A stretch of 60,645 nt of DNA. Origin: an uncultured Verrucomicrobiota bacterium. Lineage in GTDB: Bacteria > Verrucomicrobiota > Verrucomicrobiia > Opitutales > Seribacteraceae. The position numbers and the translations under genes were made by a program. A model generated the notes under the pieces. That model saw only the letters and a list, made by a program, of their open reading frames with translations, did no database searches and was not told where the DNA came from. Location: NCBI GenBank assembly GCA_902615835.1, contig CACMQL010000008.1, positions 1 to 60,645 on the forward strand, given 5' to 3'. Numbering within the stretch: the stretch's first letter is position 1; each line of letters starts with the position of its first letter. This document shows, piece after piece, positions 44,677-52,916 of the stretch.

Positions 44677-45269
44677 GGTTGTTTCGGTGATTTAGGTTGA
44701 GATGGAATGTTGGTTGGTTGAATTTTAATCCGCCGTATGGGAATGTGAATTTCTGATCTTTTGAATAGACCAGGAATAAAGGGCCCGTTCCAGTAGACGC
44801 CATAAGGTGCCCCGTCGGGCTCAAAAGTGGTATTTTGATCAAGCCACTGGGTAAGCCGACTTACATTATCCAGAAATTTTTTTTCAGAATAGCTTCCACG
44901 GATACCGATCGAGACAACCTTACGGGGAGGAATTTTGCGTATCTGAACCTGATCCGAAGATTCAATTTTTCTGGAAAGATCTTTACTCCCAACAAAAAAT
45001 CTCATTTTGCCCGGATTTATGTCCGCTTCCACAGGGGTAGTCATGGAAATATCATTTTGGTTGATGTAACGGAATAATTTTCGAAACAGCCCGTTGTTTT
45101 CACTAAAGTATGATTTGTTCGTAGATGCCTCCATCGCCATTCGCTCAGGAAGTTCCAAAACAACAATTTTACCCACCGGTGTTTTGTCATGCATGTTTTC
45201 GTACGCAAACAAACTCAAGGAAAGCATTGTTGAGGCGATGGAGAGTATAAATTTCAATAACCTATTCAT
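44673..45269 (-). CDS. SOUL-family haem-binding protein, exported
   Basis: A 198-residue protein. A signal peptide (about 1-22, LSLSLFAYEN) is followed by the SOUL/HBP domain with LFRYINQNDISMTTPVEAD, the family signature, IRKIPPRKVVSIGIRGSYS and GVYWNGPFIPG near the end. SOUL proteins bind haem or porphyrins and are found in bacterial light-stress clusters. It is the first gene of the operon with glutathione peroxidase and the PQQ-like lipoprotein, a plausible porphyrin- and peroxide-handling set. Confidence 0.88.
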   Translation of the reverse strand: MNRLLKFILSIASTMLSLSLFAYENMHDKTPVGKIVVLELPERMAMEASTNKSYFSENNGLFRKLFRYINQNDISMTTPVEADINPGKMRFFVGSKDLSRKIESSDQVQIRKIPPRKVVSIGIRGSYSEKKFLDNVSRLTQWLDQNTTFEPDGAPYGVYWNGPFIPGLFKRSEIHIPIRRIKIQPTNIPSQPKSPKQP

Positions 45270-45364
45270 CGTTTCATAAGTGGGTTTAGATCAACTAGAA
45301 ACTTTTCTTTCCCGGAAGCGATGGCAGAAAACCGGAGGTCTGTCATTTTTTTGGAATTATAAAA

Positions 45365-45949
45365 TCAAGTTTTGATAACGCGGAAGGTCAGATTAATACG
45401 GGGGCCAATCGGTTTTGCAGTGCGGGGAATCTCATGCAGCCAATGATGCTGGGTGGGACCGCTCATTAAAAGAAGACTGCCATTTTGTAATAATATTTCA
45501 TGTTTCAGTTGGTTGGCTTTATATTTTTTATGCCTGAATTTGAATTTTCTTTCCGCTCCCAAACTCACGGAGGCGATCACCGGGTTTTTACCCAGTTCTT
45601 TTTCATCATCACTATGCCATGCGACCCGGTCTTTCCCATTCCGGTAGTAATTGATTAAAACTGAATTAAAGGAAATCCCAGCGATCGGTTCGATGGATTT
45701 TTTGATTTCTAGGAGTTCGTCCGTCCATGGTTTTGCTATCATTTGAATACCCGAGTAGGAGTACGACATTCCCATGTCCCCATGCCAGGATTCGAGACGA
45801 GGAACCAGGCTTTCCTTCCCGTAAAACTTGATCCTGTTTTGCACCCATGGGATATTTTCCTTGAGGCCATGGAATAATTTTTCAGCAATCTCAATCGGAA
45901 AGTGTTGAGCAAACATTTGTAGTTCGGCATCTGGAAGAGAAATTTGCAT
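45365..45949 (-). CDS. alkB: AlkB-like 2-oxoglutarate/Fe(II) dioxygenase
   Basis: A 194-residue oxidative demethylase that removes alkyl groups from DNA or RNA bases. YSYSGIQMIAKPW, VLINYYRNGKDRVAWHSDDEKELG (iron-binding His-x-Asp), LLMSGPTQHHWLHEIPR (distal His) and RINLTFR (2-oxoglutarate Arg) are complete. It belongs to the short ALKBH2/3-like group common in marine bacteria. The ATG at 45949 with GAGGGG six bases upstream is chosen over a TTG at 45961. It follows the HDOD gene by 24 bp. Confidence 0.92.
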   Translation of the reverse strand: MQISLPDAELQMFAQHFPIEIAEKLFHGLKENIPWVQNRIKFYGKESLVPRLESWHGDMGMSYSYSGIQMIAKPWTDELLEIKKSIEPIAGISFNSVLINYYRNGKDRVAWHSDDEKELGKNPVIASVSLGAERKFKFRHKKYKANQLKHEILLQNGSLLLMSGPTQHHWLHEIPRTAKPIGPRINLTFRVIKT

Positions 45950-45973
45950 AGAACCCCTCAATCTATCCGAAAT

Positions 45974-46882
45974 CTATTCCTTTGAAAATAGGGCCAAGTG
46001 CTCGGCCTCCGCATCCAAGGCATCCAGCACCACTTCCTTACATTTCTCAAATTCCTGACCATCGATTTTTCTGCGTCTCAGAAAGTCTGAATCTAGTTGG
46101 AATTTAAATGAGCATCCGCTGTTACCAAAATTTAGTTCTTTAATAATATGGTTTGCCAAAATTATGATATCAGTAAGCTTGTGGAGGTTGGGATCTTCAA
46201 GCTCTAATCTTTTTTCTTTGTTAAGAGTATGATGCCATCGAGTTGTGCATTCAATAACAGGAGAAATTGACCATTTTTTTATGATCAGCGCACCGAGCTT
46301 ATCATGCCCTAGGGTATTGAGTTTCTTTTCCGTGGTATCCAAAGAGCAGTTATATCTACTCGTATGTCTTATTTCCCGAAGGAATCTCTTGAGTGAAAAT
46401 TTTATTTTGGCGACTTTTCCCAAGTCATGCAGTAATCCACAAGAATAAGCCTGATCACAATGTTTTAGCTCGAACCTTTCTGCGAGAGATTCCGAAGCAA
46501 TGGCAACTCCACAGCTGTGTTTCCAAAACTCTTCAAGATTGAAACCTGAGTTATTTTCAAGCTCCTTAAATATCTCAAAAACAGAGGTATTCAGGGCAAT
46601 TTTTTTAACTTTCTCCAACCCAAGCCTTTGGATTGCAATGGAAATACAGGTTATCCTTTCCGCAGAACCCTGACGCATTTCCAAGTTATTGGCGAATTTT
46701 AAAATTTTTGAAAATATCGATTTATCATTTTTCAAAATATCACGAATAGCAAACAGTGCTGCGTTGGTATCAGAAATAATCTTCATCAAGTCGTTCATTA
46801 TGAGGGGGATGCTTGGGAGCTCTCCGGCAAGGCTATCGACTATTTCGTGATATTCAGATGGTGGATCAGTAATAAATACCAT
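45974..46882 (-). CDS. HDOD domain protein
   Basis: A 302-residue protein with the HDOD fold, a relative of HD phosphohydrolases used in signalling. ELPSIPLIMNDLMKIISD, the SKILKFANNLEMRQ helix, ISIAIQRLGLEKVKKIAL and CGLLHDLGKVAKIKF carry the HD pair; WSISPVIECTTRWHH follows. HDOD proteins usually act as regulators rather than enzymes. Its coding sequence looks more A/T-rich than the neighbouring genes. It is co-transcribed with alkB; a link to the damage response is inferred. Confidence 0.88.
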   Translation of the reverse strand: MVFITDPPSEYHEIVDSLAGELPSIPLIMNDLMKIISDTNAALFAIRDILKNDKSIFSKILKFANNLEMRQGSAERITCISIAIQRLGLEKVKKIALNTSVFEIFKELENNSGFNLEEFWKHSCGVAIASESLAERFELKHCDQAYSCGLLHDLGKVAKIKFSLKRFLREIRHTSRYNCSLDTTEKKLNTLGHDKLGALIIKKWSISPVIECTTRWHHTLNKEKRLELEDPNLHKLTDIIILANHIIKELNFGNSGCSFKFQLDSDFLRRRKIDGQEFEKCKEVVLDALDAEAEHLALFSKE

Positions 46883-46950
46883 GTAAACTACCTTTTAATA
46901 AATGAGCGTATAGATCAATTAAAATAGTGCTAGAAATTAATGATTTAGGT

Positions 46951-47658
46951 TTACACTAAGTTAAAAATAAGAAATTTACTATTTGCTGAAGCATCAAAGC
47001 TTAATTCTTTATCCGCATCTTCAATCCCCAGACCATCCGCTTTATGAAGTTTCTGTTCATTGACCATGGTTTCTCCCTCAATCAGTTGAATCCAAAGATT
47101 GGGTAATCCGGGGTTTGGCTTCCATTTGAAATTTTCTCCAGCTTGCAGTCGAACCATGGACACTTCTGCATCTTGACGAATTTCAATGGAATCACCCCGT
47201 CCGTCCCCCGAAAAAAGCAGCTTCTTGTTATTGGCAAAATTTTCAGTGGATAATTTCTTTTGAGCATATCTAGGCTTTCCACCTCCCTGATTTGGCCGCA
47301 TCCAAATTTGGTATAGCTCAGTCTTTTCAGAATCGGATGGATTGAATTCGCTATGTTGCACACCCTCTCCGGCACTCATGTATTGTAGGTCTCCCGCCTC
47401 CATCACTGACCCGTTACCCATACTGTCCCGGTGCTCCAGTCGTCCGGACAGTACATAGGTGAAAATTTCGGCATCCCGATGCGAATGGGTTGGAAACCCA
47501 CCTCCTGGTTCAATGACATCATTATTCATGACCTGTAATGAATGAAATCCGCAGTGATCAGGATCGTAATAGTTGGCAAAAGAGAAAGTGAATCGTGCAT
47601 GGAGCCAGCCATGCTCCGCGGTTCCTCGTTGATGGGCAGGTCGGTATTTATATATCAT
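46951..47658 (-). CDS. Pirin family protein (bicupin, YhhW-like)
   Basis: A 235-residue bicupin. The N-terminal cupin has HARFTFSFANYYDPDH, VIEPGGGFPTHSHRDAEIFTYVLSG and GEGVQHSEFNPS, with the metal-binding His residues and Glu; the second cupin is degenerate. YhhW-type pirins can oxidise quercetin, and others are redox-sensing regulators. It is divergent from the FAD oxidase at 47750 across about 90 bp. Confidence 0.92.
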   Translation of the reverse strand: MIYKYRPAHQRGTAEHGWLHARFTFSFANYYDPDHCGFHSLQVMNNDVIEPGGGFPTHSHRDAEIFTYVLSGRLEHRDSMGNGSVMEAGDLQYMSAGEGVQHSEFNPSDSEKTELYQIWMRPNQGGGKPRYAQKKLSTENFANNKKLLFSGDGRGDSIEIRQDAEVSMVRLQAGENFKWKPNPGLPNLWIQLIEGETMVNEQKLHKADGLGIEDADKELSFDASANSKFLIFNLV

Positions 47659-47749
47659 AAATCTTTTTTATCGGTGTTCTTCTCTTCTTCCAAGAATTCA
47701 TTGGACGGTAGTTCTTTCAATATTTTTCATTTGCGATAAAGTAACGGGA

Positions 47750-48724
47750 ATGAAAATTGTTGTGATCGGGGCAGGCATATCCGGATCGGTGTGTGCATGG
47801 AAACTTGCCAAAGAGGGGCATGATGTGACCCTTGTGGAAAAGGGCAGGGGTGTGGGTGGTCGAATGGCAACCCGTAGGATGGAGGGGGCAAAAATTGATC
47901 ACGGCGCGCAGTTCTTCACGGTCAGGGATCCAAGAATGGTAGAACTTTTATCTCTTTGGCAGAATGAAAAAGCAGTGATTCCATGGTACGATCATATTCC
48001 GGGAAGACCGGATGTCCCCAAGGGGCAAAGATACCGGGGTTCTGAGGGCATGACCTCTCCGACCAAGATTCTGGCCAAAGAGTTCACGGTGGAGACTTCT
48101 TTTTTTCTTCAGAGGATTGAGCAAAAGGAGAACATCTGGACTTTACACCCAAAAGACGACGGGCAGCGGACACTGGAAGCGGATCATTTGGTCCTCACCA
48201 TACCATCCATACAATTACTGGAGCTTTTCCAAAGAAGTGATTACGAGTTGGATGAGGATACCATGATTCGTCTTCGATCCATTCGGCACACTCGATGCCT
48301 CGCCGTATTGGGAATTATGGACCGACCCTCATCCTTGGAGTCTCCTGGCACGCTCACTCACCCTGTTCCCGAGATTGATTGGATTTCGGATAATCAGGTT
48401 AAAGGAATCTCCCAAAAACCGGCTTGTACCATTCATGCCTCGGATGAATACTCGCAAAAATTTTGGAATGCTTCGGATTCCGAGAGGGTTCCTTCCTTAC
48501 TTTCGATTGCTGAGGAGAATCTGAATGTAAAAATAATGTCCTGGTCATCCCATCGGTGGGGATTCGCCAAACCGGTGGTTACTTTTGGAGCAACTCACTG
48601 GCATTCCTCCCCAAGGGGCATCACCCTTGCCGGTGATGGGTTTGGCGGGGAAAGAATAGAAAAGGCGGCCATGTCCGGCTGGGACGCTGCCGCTGCCATT
48701 ATTGGAGAAACTGTTTATACTTAG
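47750..48724 (+). CDS. FAD-dependent NAD(P)H oxidase/amine oxidase, renalase-like
   Basis: A 324-residue flavoprotein. KIVVIGAGISGSVCAWKLA and VEKGRGVGGRMATRR bind FAD, KIDHGAQFFTVRDPRM is typical of renalase-like enzymes, and ITLAGDGFGGERIEKAAMSG is the C-terminal FAD motif. It may oxidise wrongly reduced nicotinamides or another small substrate. Its last 4 bp overlap the convergent outer-membrane gene. It is a different family from the FAD oxidase at 31253. Confidence 0.9.
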   Translation: MKIVVIGAGISGSVCAWKLAKEGHDVTLVEKGRGVGGRMATRRMEGAKIDHGAQFFTVRDPRMVELLSLWQNEKAVIPWYDHIPGRPDVPKGQRYRGSEGMTSPTKILAKEFTVETSFFLQRIEQKENIWTLHPKDDGQRTLEADHLVLTIPSIQLLELFQRSDYELDEDTMIRLRSIRHTRCLAVLGIMDRPSSLESPGTLTHPVPEIDWISDNQVKGISQKPACTIHASDEYSQKFWNASDSERVPSLLSIAEENLNVKIMSWSSHRWGFAKPVVTFGATHWHSSPRGITLAGDGFGGERIEKAAMSGWDAAAAIIGETVYT

Positions 48725-49587
48725 AATTGGTATTGATATCCGATTTCAAAAACACCCCCACTTTTCACATCACGATCCCGAATGGACCCGGTTGATTCAA
48801 TTTCCAGTTCTCCGGCAAAATCATACCCTGCACCCGCAAAAACCGAGTGATCATCATCAAAGCTCCATTGCAGGTTTACAGAAATTCGGTAGGAACGATA
48901 CCTAAGGTTTCGTTCTTCCAGTATGCCTCCGTAGGTAGCTTCCGTGTTCCATCGGTTGCCCACAAATTGTCCTCCCAGCTTGAGTGCCAGGTAATCCGAG
49001 AGTTGGTAATTGTATCGGATGATCGGTCCGGCAATAACGAGGCTTGACCGGTCAGACGGTTCCCAAATCAATCCAAGTGCCGGCACAAATAAATCGTCAC
49101 CGATACCCGTGGTGTAAAGGGCTCCGAAAATCCATTGCAAATGGTCAGACTGCTTCCATTTCGCCCCGCCAATGGTCAGAAAATTAAAGGCATCCTTGTC
49201 CGTATTTTCATAATCACCAGCCAGGGTGGGATTGAAAAGAAATAGCCAGTCCAAGGTGTCACTGCTTTTTTTACTGAGAAAAAAGGGGAGATCCAGGGAG
49301 TGCAGTCTATCCTCATCGAGTTCCATGGGATCGGTGAAATCAAGATCCGTTGACTGGTAACGAACCCCGGCGGCAAATTTCCAGTCTCCGGCCTCCTTGA
49401 AAAAGACCGGGGTACGAATTTCCCATTGATTATAACCAATTTCAGCATTGGTCCCTTTGATTTCCCGATCTGAACCGCTTTCATAAGCCAAGCGAATGGA
49501 AGCCAGATCAGACATACCTTCCTGGGCCTTCATCATAATGCATGACAATATGAGTAAGAAAAACGCGAGACTAATACTACTTTTCAT
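48721..49587 (-). CDS. Predicted outer-membrane beta-barrel protein (DUF6268-like)
   Basis: A 288-residue protein. A signal peptide (about 1-22) is followed by repeated amphipathic strands with aromatic girdles (FAAGVRYQSTDLDF, SSLVIAGPIIRYNYQLS, HSVFAGAGYDF) and a C-terminal Phe (EIGYQYQF), as expected for a barrel recognised by BamA. The family resembles DUF6268. Function unknown. It shares a divergent promoter region with the SRPBCC gene, where CTAATAAG-type motifs lie. Confidence 0.8.
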   Translation of the reverse strand: MKSSISLAFFLLILSCIMMKAQEGMSDLASIRLAYESGSDREIKGTNAEIGYNQWEIRTPVFFKEAGDWKFAAGVRYQSTDLDFTDPMELDEDRLHSLDLPFFLSKKSSDTLDWLFLFNPTLAGDYENTDKDAFNFLTIGGAKWKQSDHLQWIFGALYTTGIGDDLFVPALGLIWEPSDRSSLVIAGPIIRYNYQLSDYLALKLGGQFVGNRWNTEATYGGILEERNLRYRSYRISVNLQWSFDDDHSVFAGAGYDFAGELEIESTGSIRDRDVKSGGVFEIGYQYQF

Positions 49588-49656
49588 CTATTCTTATTAG
49601 TCGGCGCCCACACCTTGGTCAAGGGGAGGTTGCTCTACAGAGAAAAGACTAATAGG
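49569..49656. promoter_or_regulatory. Three CTAATA-core motifs between the barrel and SRPBCC genes
   Basis: GACTAATA (49569-49576), CTTATTAGTC (49593-49602) and GACTAATAGG (49647-49656) lie in the divergent region. The middle one is six bases upstream of the barrel gene start on the minus strand. They match the repeats at 34403-34444 in front of the sigma factor, so a common regulator or sigma specificity is possible. Confidence 0.4.
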
Positions 49657-49665
49657 AAAAAACCT

Positions 49666-50124
49666 GTGCACCATTTGAAACAGACACAAACCCTGCCAGT
49701 CGATCGGGAAATTCTCTGGGAATTTATTTCGGTTCCCCAAAACCTGAACAAGATTACTCCTCCGGAAATGGCTTTCGAAATTATCGGGGAACCACCGGAA
49801 AAAACCTTTGCGGGACTGCTTCTGGAGTATCGGGTGAAAGTCCCGCTGCTTGGCTGGTCGAGCTGGCTCACTGAAATAAAATATGTGGAGGAGGGATTTT
49901 CATTTATGGATGAGCAACGCGTGGGTCCTTACAAGTTGTGGTTGCATACTCATAAATTGGAAGATACCGATGAAGGTACCCGAATGACTGATGATATCCG
50001 TTACCTCGTTCCATTTGGTCCAATCGGCTTGCTGGCAAATGCCCTTTATGTAGGAAGAACCCTTCGCCAAATTTTTCACTACCGAAGGGTGAAAATGGAG
50101 GAAATTTTTGGCAATACCCAATGA
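49666..50124 (+). CDS. SRPBCC family protein (ligand-binding START-like)
   Basis: A 152-residue protein. HHLKQTQTLPVDREILWEFI, PQNLNKITPPEMAFEI, the LLEYRVKVPLLGWSSWLTEI stretch and a C-terminal helix (GRTLRQIFHYRRVKMEEIF) are characteristic. The family binds hydrophobic ligands. The GTG at 49666 with AGGA upstream is preferred; a TTG at 49615 adds 17 basic residues not seen in homologues. It overlaps the DUF2071 gene by 4 bp. SRPBCC genes are regular members of Proteobacterial photolyase/FAD oxidase clusters. Confidence 0.9.
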   Translation: MHHLKQTQTLPVDREILWEFISVPQNLNKITPPEMAFEIIGEPPEKTFAGLLLEYRVKVPLLGWSSWLTEIKYVEEGFSFMDEQRVGPYKLWLHTHKLEDTDEGTRMTDDIRYLVPFGPIGLLANALYVGRTLRQIFHYRRVKMEEIFGNTQ

Positions 50125-50867
50125 TCCAAACTTTTTTGGATAAATTCATGGTGCAGCGTTGGAGTGATCTGCTTCTCCTTCACTGGCCCGTTTCGCAGGA
50201 AATTCTTCGCTCCACCATCCCTGATGATCTGGACTTGGATCTTTTTGAAGGACAGGCATGGACCAGCGTGGTTGGTTTTCATCTGTCTGGATTACGGATA
50301 CATCCCGTTCGTTGGATTCCATGGGGAGAATTTGATGAGGTAAACCTGAGAACTTATGTAAAAAGGGCGGATGGGAAAAGAGGGGTCTGGTTTTATTCCT
50401 TGGATTCAACGGATATATTTGCGGTGTTCGGTGCGCGCATTCTCTACGGACTCGACTATCGTTCAGCCCATATAAACAGAACTTTAACCGCTCGTGCCCT
50501 CTTTTATGAATCGACCACTCATTGGATATTCAGAAAGATACCTGCCAGATTTGGTGCTCAGTTGGATAAATCCGCCGGTTCATCAAGGATTGCCCGGGGA
50601 CCGCTCGATCAGTTTTTACTTGAACGGTACCGGTTTTGGGCAAGAAGAATGGCAGGAAGCAAATCAAGTTCTGCTCAGGTCAGGCATCGTCCCTATGATG
50701 CGGTGAGATTAAAAAGTGCTGAATATCGGGGAGGTTTGTTTGAAGCTTTTGGGCTGCCCGAGCCTCAGGTTCCACCGGTCATAGCTCATTACTGTCGGGG
50801 ATTTTCAGTGGAAGCATCCGCTCCGAATTGGCTTTATAAGACCGCGGGCCAGGCAAACCAAAGGTAG
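50121..50867 (+). CDS. DUF2071 family protein (YqjF-like)
   Basis: A 248-residue protein with the family layout: VQRWSDLLLLHWPVSQEIL, FEGQAWTSVVGFHLSGLRI, FDEVNLRTYVKR, GVWFYSLDST and the C-terminal HYCRGFSVEASAPNWL. The fold is acetoacetate-decarboxylase-like; no reaction is established. It is coupled to the SRPBCC gene (ATGA), and its last 34 bp overlap the convergent anti-sigma gene. Confidence 0.88.
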   Translation: MIQTFLDKFMVQRWSDLLLLHWPVSQEILRSTIPDDLDLDLFEGQAWTSVVGFHLSGLRIHPVRWIPWGEFDEVNLRTYVKRADGKRGVWFYSLDSTDIFAVFGARILYGLDYRSAHINRTLTARALFYESTTHWIFRKIPARFGAQLDKSAGSSRIARGPLDQFLLERYRFWARRMAGSKSSSAQVRHRPYDAVRLKSAEYRGGLFEAFGLPEPQVPPVIAHYCRGFSVEASAPNWLYKTAGQANQR

Positions 50868-52033
50868 GTAAAGTCTTTGATTCTGTTGATGCCATAAATC
50901 TTTCTTTCCTGCAGGTCTTTGAGATCCGTGGACTGGTGACCCCGTAACATGGAATCTTCAATCAGTTTCCACAGATAATAGTCTTGCAATGCCATGCCTG
51001 ATATCACCGAAGATCCTGAGGTTATTTCTCGTAGGGATCTGTGTTCATGATCTGACATCTTAGCGGTGGCCACGGCGAGGGTTGCTCCGGGAATGGCATC
51101 TTTGAGGAGCTCCATGTGAAAATCACCCGTGGAGGACCGGGGAGCAAGCAGATTGGCCAAACAATACATATTCGCATCGTATTCGGCAAATTCAATACAT
51201 CTTTCGGTCACGGGGCCGTCAAAGAAATGGCCACATTTTACCTGACCCTTTGACGAGAAATATGCATGCTCGGCTCCCCACCATTTGGTTTGCAAAAGTC
51301 CCGCTCCGTGTAATCGGAGTTTTTCATCTTCGACCAAGCCTTCCGGATCAAGGTCTTTAAAAGATGCTCTCATAATTTTTAATTGATCGCGGCAAAGGTA
51401 AAACATCCTGCGGGTATCCGCTAGGTTTGCCTTATTCTCCCGCAAACGGTCCGAAAAGAAAGAGAGCGAAGGGAGAGTGGCAAGGGCAGTACGCAATACG
51501 GAACGGGAGACCGGATTTTCACTCTTAAGATTATGTCCCAGAATTTGATCAACTCCTTGGCTCAGGGATGGCTTTGAGCGGAGAACGGATTGAAGGTCGT
51601 CAAATTCTCCGGCAGCTGCTTTGGAATTACCCGAAATCAGAGGGAGAAGATTCTGTAAATGATCATAACTGGCAAGAACTTCGTTTTTGATGGCTCCCTG
51701 TTGAATGTCGTTAATGTCGACCGAGGCATCCCCTCCTTGATAACGATTCATGGAAAAGGAGAAGTTGTTGCGCAGTCGGGAAATGTCGTCAGTGCTAAGG
51801 AAGGGATCAAAATCCATCTTGGGCTCGCAATATTCCATGACCCTCGAACGAACTTCATTGCTTAAGGAGGCAGGAGCCGCAGTCATCGAAAGACTTGCGC
51901 AGTCCTCCTGCGCTTCGACTAAAAACTTACGGACATCATCATCTTCTTCCAATCGTGCTTCGAAAAGAAGGGAATCTTCCTTGGGTAAGACACCAAGCGT
52001 GTAATCAAGAGCTTTTTGTTTAAGAGATTCCAA
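50834..52033 (-). CDS. Putative soluble anti-sigma factor with unrecognised C-terminal domain
   Basis: A 399-residue protein. Residues 1-75 (ALDYTLGVLPKEDSLLFEARL, AAPASLSNEVRSRVME) resemble the N-terminal anti-sigma domain of RskA-type factors, without a zinc HxxxCxxC motif. No membrane helix follows. Residues about 85-399 form a domain I do not recognise, with LVEDEKLRLHGAGLLQTKWW, KCGHFFDGPVTERCIEFAEYD, HMELLKDAIPGATLAVATAKM and HRSLREITSGSSVISGMALQD, several cysteines and histidines, and a Trp-rich end. It follows the ECF sigma gene by 92 bp, the standard position for its regulator. A cytoplasmic sensor for a chemical or redox signal is inferred. Confidence 0.72.
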   Translation of the reverse strand: MESLKQKALDYTLGVLPKEDSLLFEARLEEDDDVRKFLVEAQEDCASLSMTAAPASLSNEVRSRVMEYCEPKMDFDPFLSTDDISRLRNNFSFSMNRYQGGDASVDINDIQQGAIKNEVLASYDHLQNLLPLISGNSKAAAGEFDDLQSVLRSKPSLSQGVDQILGHNLKSENPVSRSVLRTALATLPSLSFFSDRLRENKANLADTRRMFYLCRDQLKIMRASFKDLDPEGLVEDEKLRLHGAGLLQTKWWGAEHAYFSSKGQVKCGHFFDGPVTERCIEFAEYDANMYCLANLLAPRSSTGDFHMELLKDAIPGATLAVATAKMSDHEHRSLREITSGSSVISGMALQDYYLWKLIEDSMLRGHQSTDLKDLQERKIYGINRIKDFTYLWFAWPAVL

Positions 52034-52125
52034 GATTAATCCTTACTAATGGAATTACGGAGCAATACAAACCTGTGAGGCTGGTTGTGCCAGGCAATCA
52101 ATGTTTTTAAGCTATACATACATGG

Positions 52126-52683
52126 TCAAGTCCGTAAGGTGGCCAGGGTGTGTCTAAGTTTTTCGATTCCTAGACGAATGCGTGATTTGACTGTCCCAAG
52201 AGAGAGTTCCAAACGTTCAGAAATTTCTTCATGATTTAAACCCTTGAAATAGGAAAGTTCCAAAACTTTCACCTGCTCGGGGGGAAGCTTTTCAAAAGCC
52301 CGCCTCAGATGACTACGCTCATCACTAACGGTTGCCTGTTCTGCACCATCGGAGGCATTCTGATCCTCTCTCCCTGAGAGAATCTCATCCGATTCACCCC
52401 GATCGACTCTTCTTTTCCGGGAACGTACGCGGTCAATGCTTCGGTTGCGGGTCAAAACCAAGAGCCAGCTGCTGAATTTCCCTTTATCCGGTGCATAGGA
52501 TTCAGGCTTGCGCCAAAGAAAGGCAAAAATGTCTTGAATTACCTCTTCAGCTTCCCAACGATCGCCAAGAATTTCCAGGGATAAGGAAAACATTGCACCG
52601 GCAAACCCGTCGTATAAATCCACTAAGGCGGAGGAATCTCCGTCTTTTATTTTGTACCATAAGTCATTTTCGATCGTAGGCAT
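52126..52683 (-). CDS. ECF sigma factor (SigK/RpoE-like)
   Basis: A 185-residue extracytoplasmic-function sigma factor with only regions 2 and 4. Region 2 (about 20-90): LVDLYDGFAGAMFSLSLEIL, AEEVIQDIFAFLWRK and SSWLLVLTRNRSIDRVRSRK. Region 4 (about 128-180): FEKLPPEQVKVLELSYFKGL, NHEEISERLELSLGTVKSRI. The sequence is close to the group controlled by RskA-type anti-sigma proteins. The adjoining anti-sigma gene and the surrounding photo-oxidative genes suggest a stress role. An inverted repeat with 8-bp arms lies just upstream. Confidence 0.93.
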   Translation of the reverse strand: MPTIENDLWYKIKDGDSSALVDLYDGFAGAMFSLSLEILGDRWEAEEVIQDIFAFLWRKPESYAPDKGKFSSWLLVLTRNRSIDRVRSRKRRVDRGESDEILSGREDQNASDGAEQATVSDERSHLRRAFEKLPPEQVKVLELSYFKGLNHEEISERLELSLGTVKSRIRLGIEKLRHTLATLRT

Positions 52684-52690
52684 AAGTTAT

Positions 52691-52726
52691 CTTTCATCCG
52701 ATAGGATAGTCTGTTTCTGATGAAAG
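52691..52726 (-). promoter_or_regulatory. Perfect 8-bp inverted repeat upstream of the ECF sigma gene
   Basis: CTTTCATC (52691-52698) and GATGAAAG (52719-52726) are perfect inverted arms with a 20-base spacer. The near arm is 7 bases before the sigma ATG, so it overlaps the ribosome-binding or promoter area. It could be an operator, or an RNA hairpin controlling translation. Confidence 0.45.
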
Positions 52727-52916
52727 AAGGCGTTTACCGCAATTGATTTTTTGCAGTCTCTTGCTGATTTTCCCTAAAAATGGGATATAAAAAGGCTCCT
52801 TACAAGGCGTATAACGGATGCTTTCTGGATTTCCGGGCCAGTTGGCTAATTTTCCCTTTTCCAGATCCTGAGTAATTGTTGGCATCCTCACCCAATGAGG
52901 AATGTTTTTGATCCGC

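Noticed and set aside
52694-52885. Possible 63-residue protein (starting MPTITQDLEKGK) between the ECF sigma and DUF2237 genes
   Set aside because: GAGG touches its ATG and the length is plausible, but no family is recognised and it covers the inverted repeat before the sigma gene; not supported enough to list.
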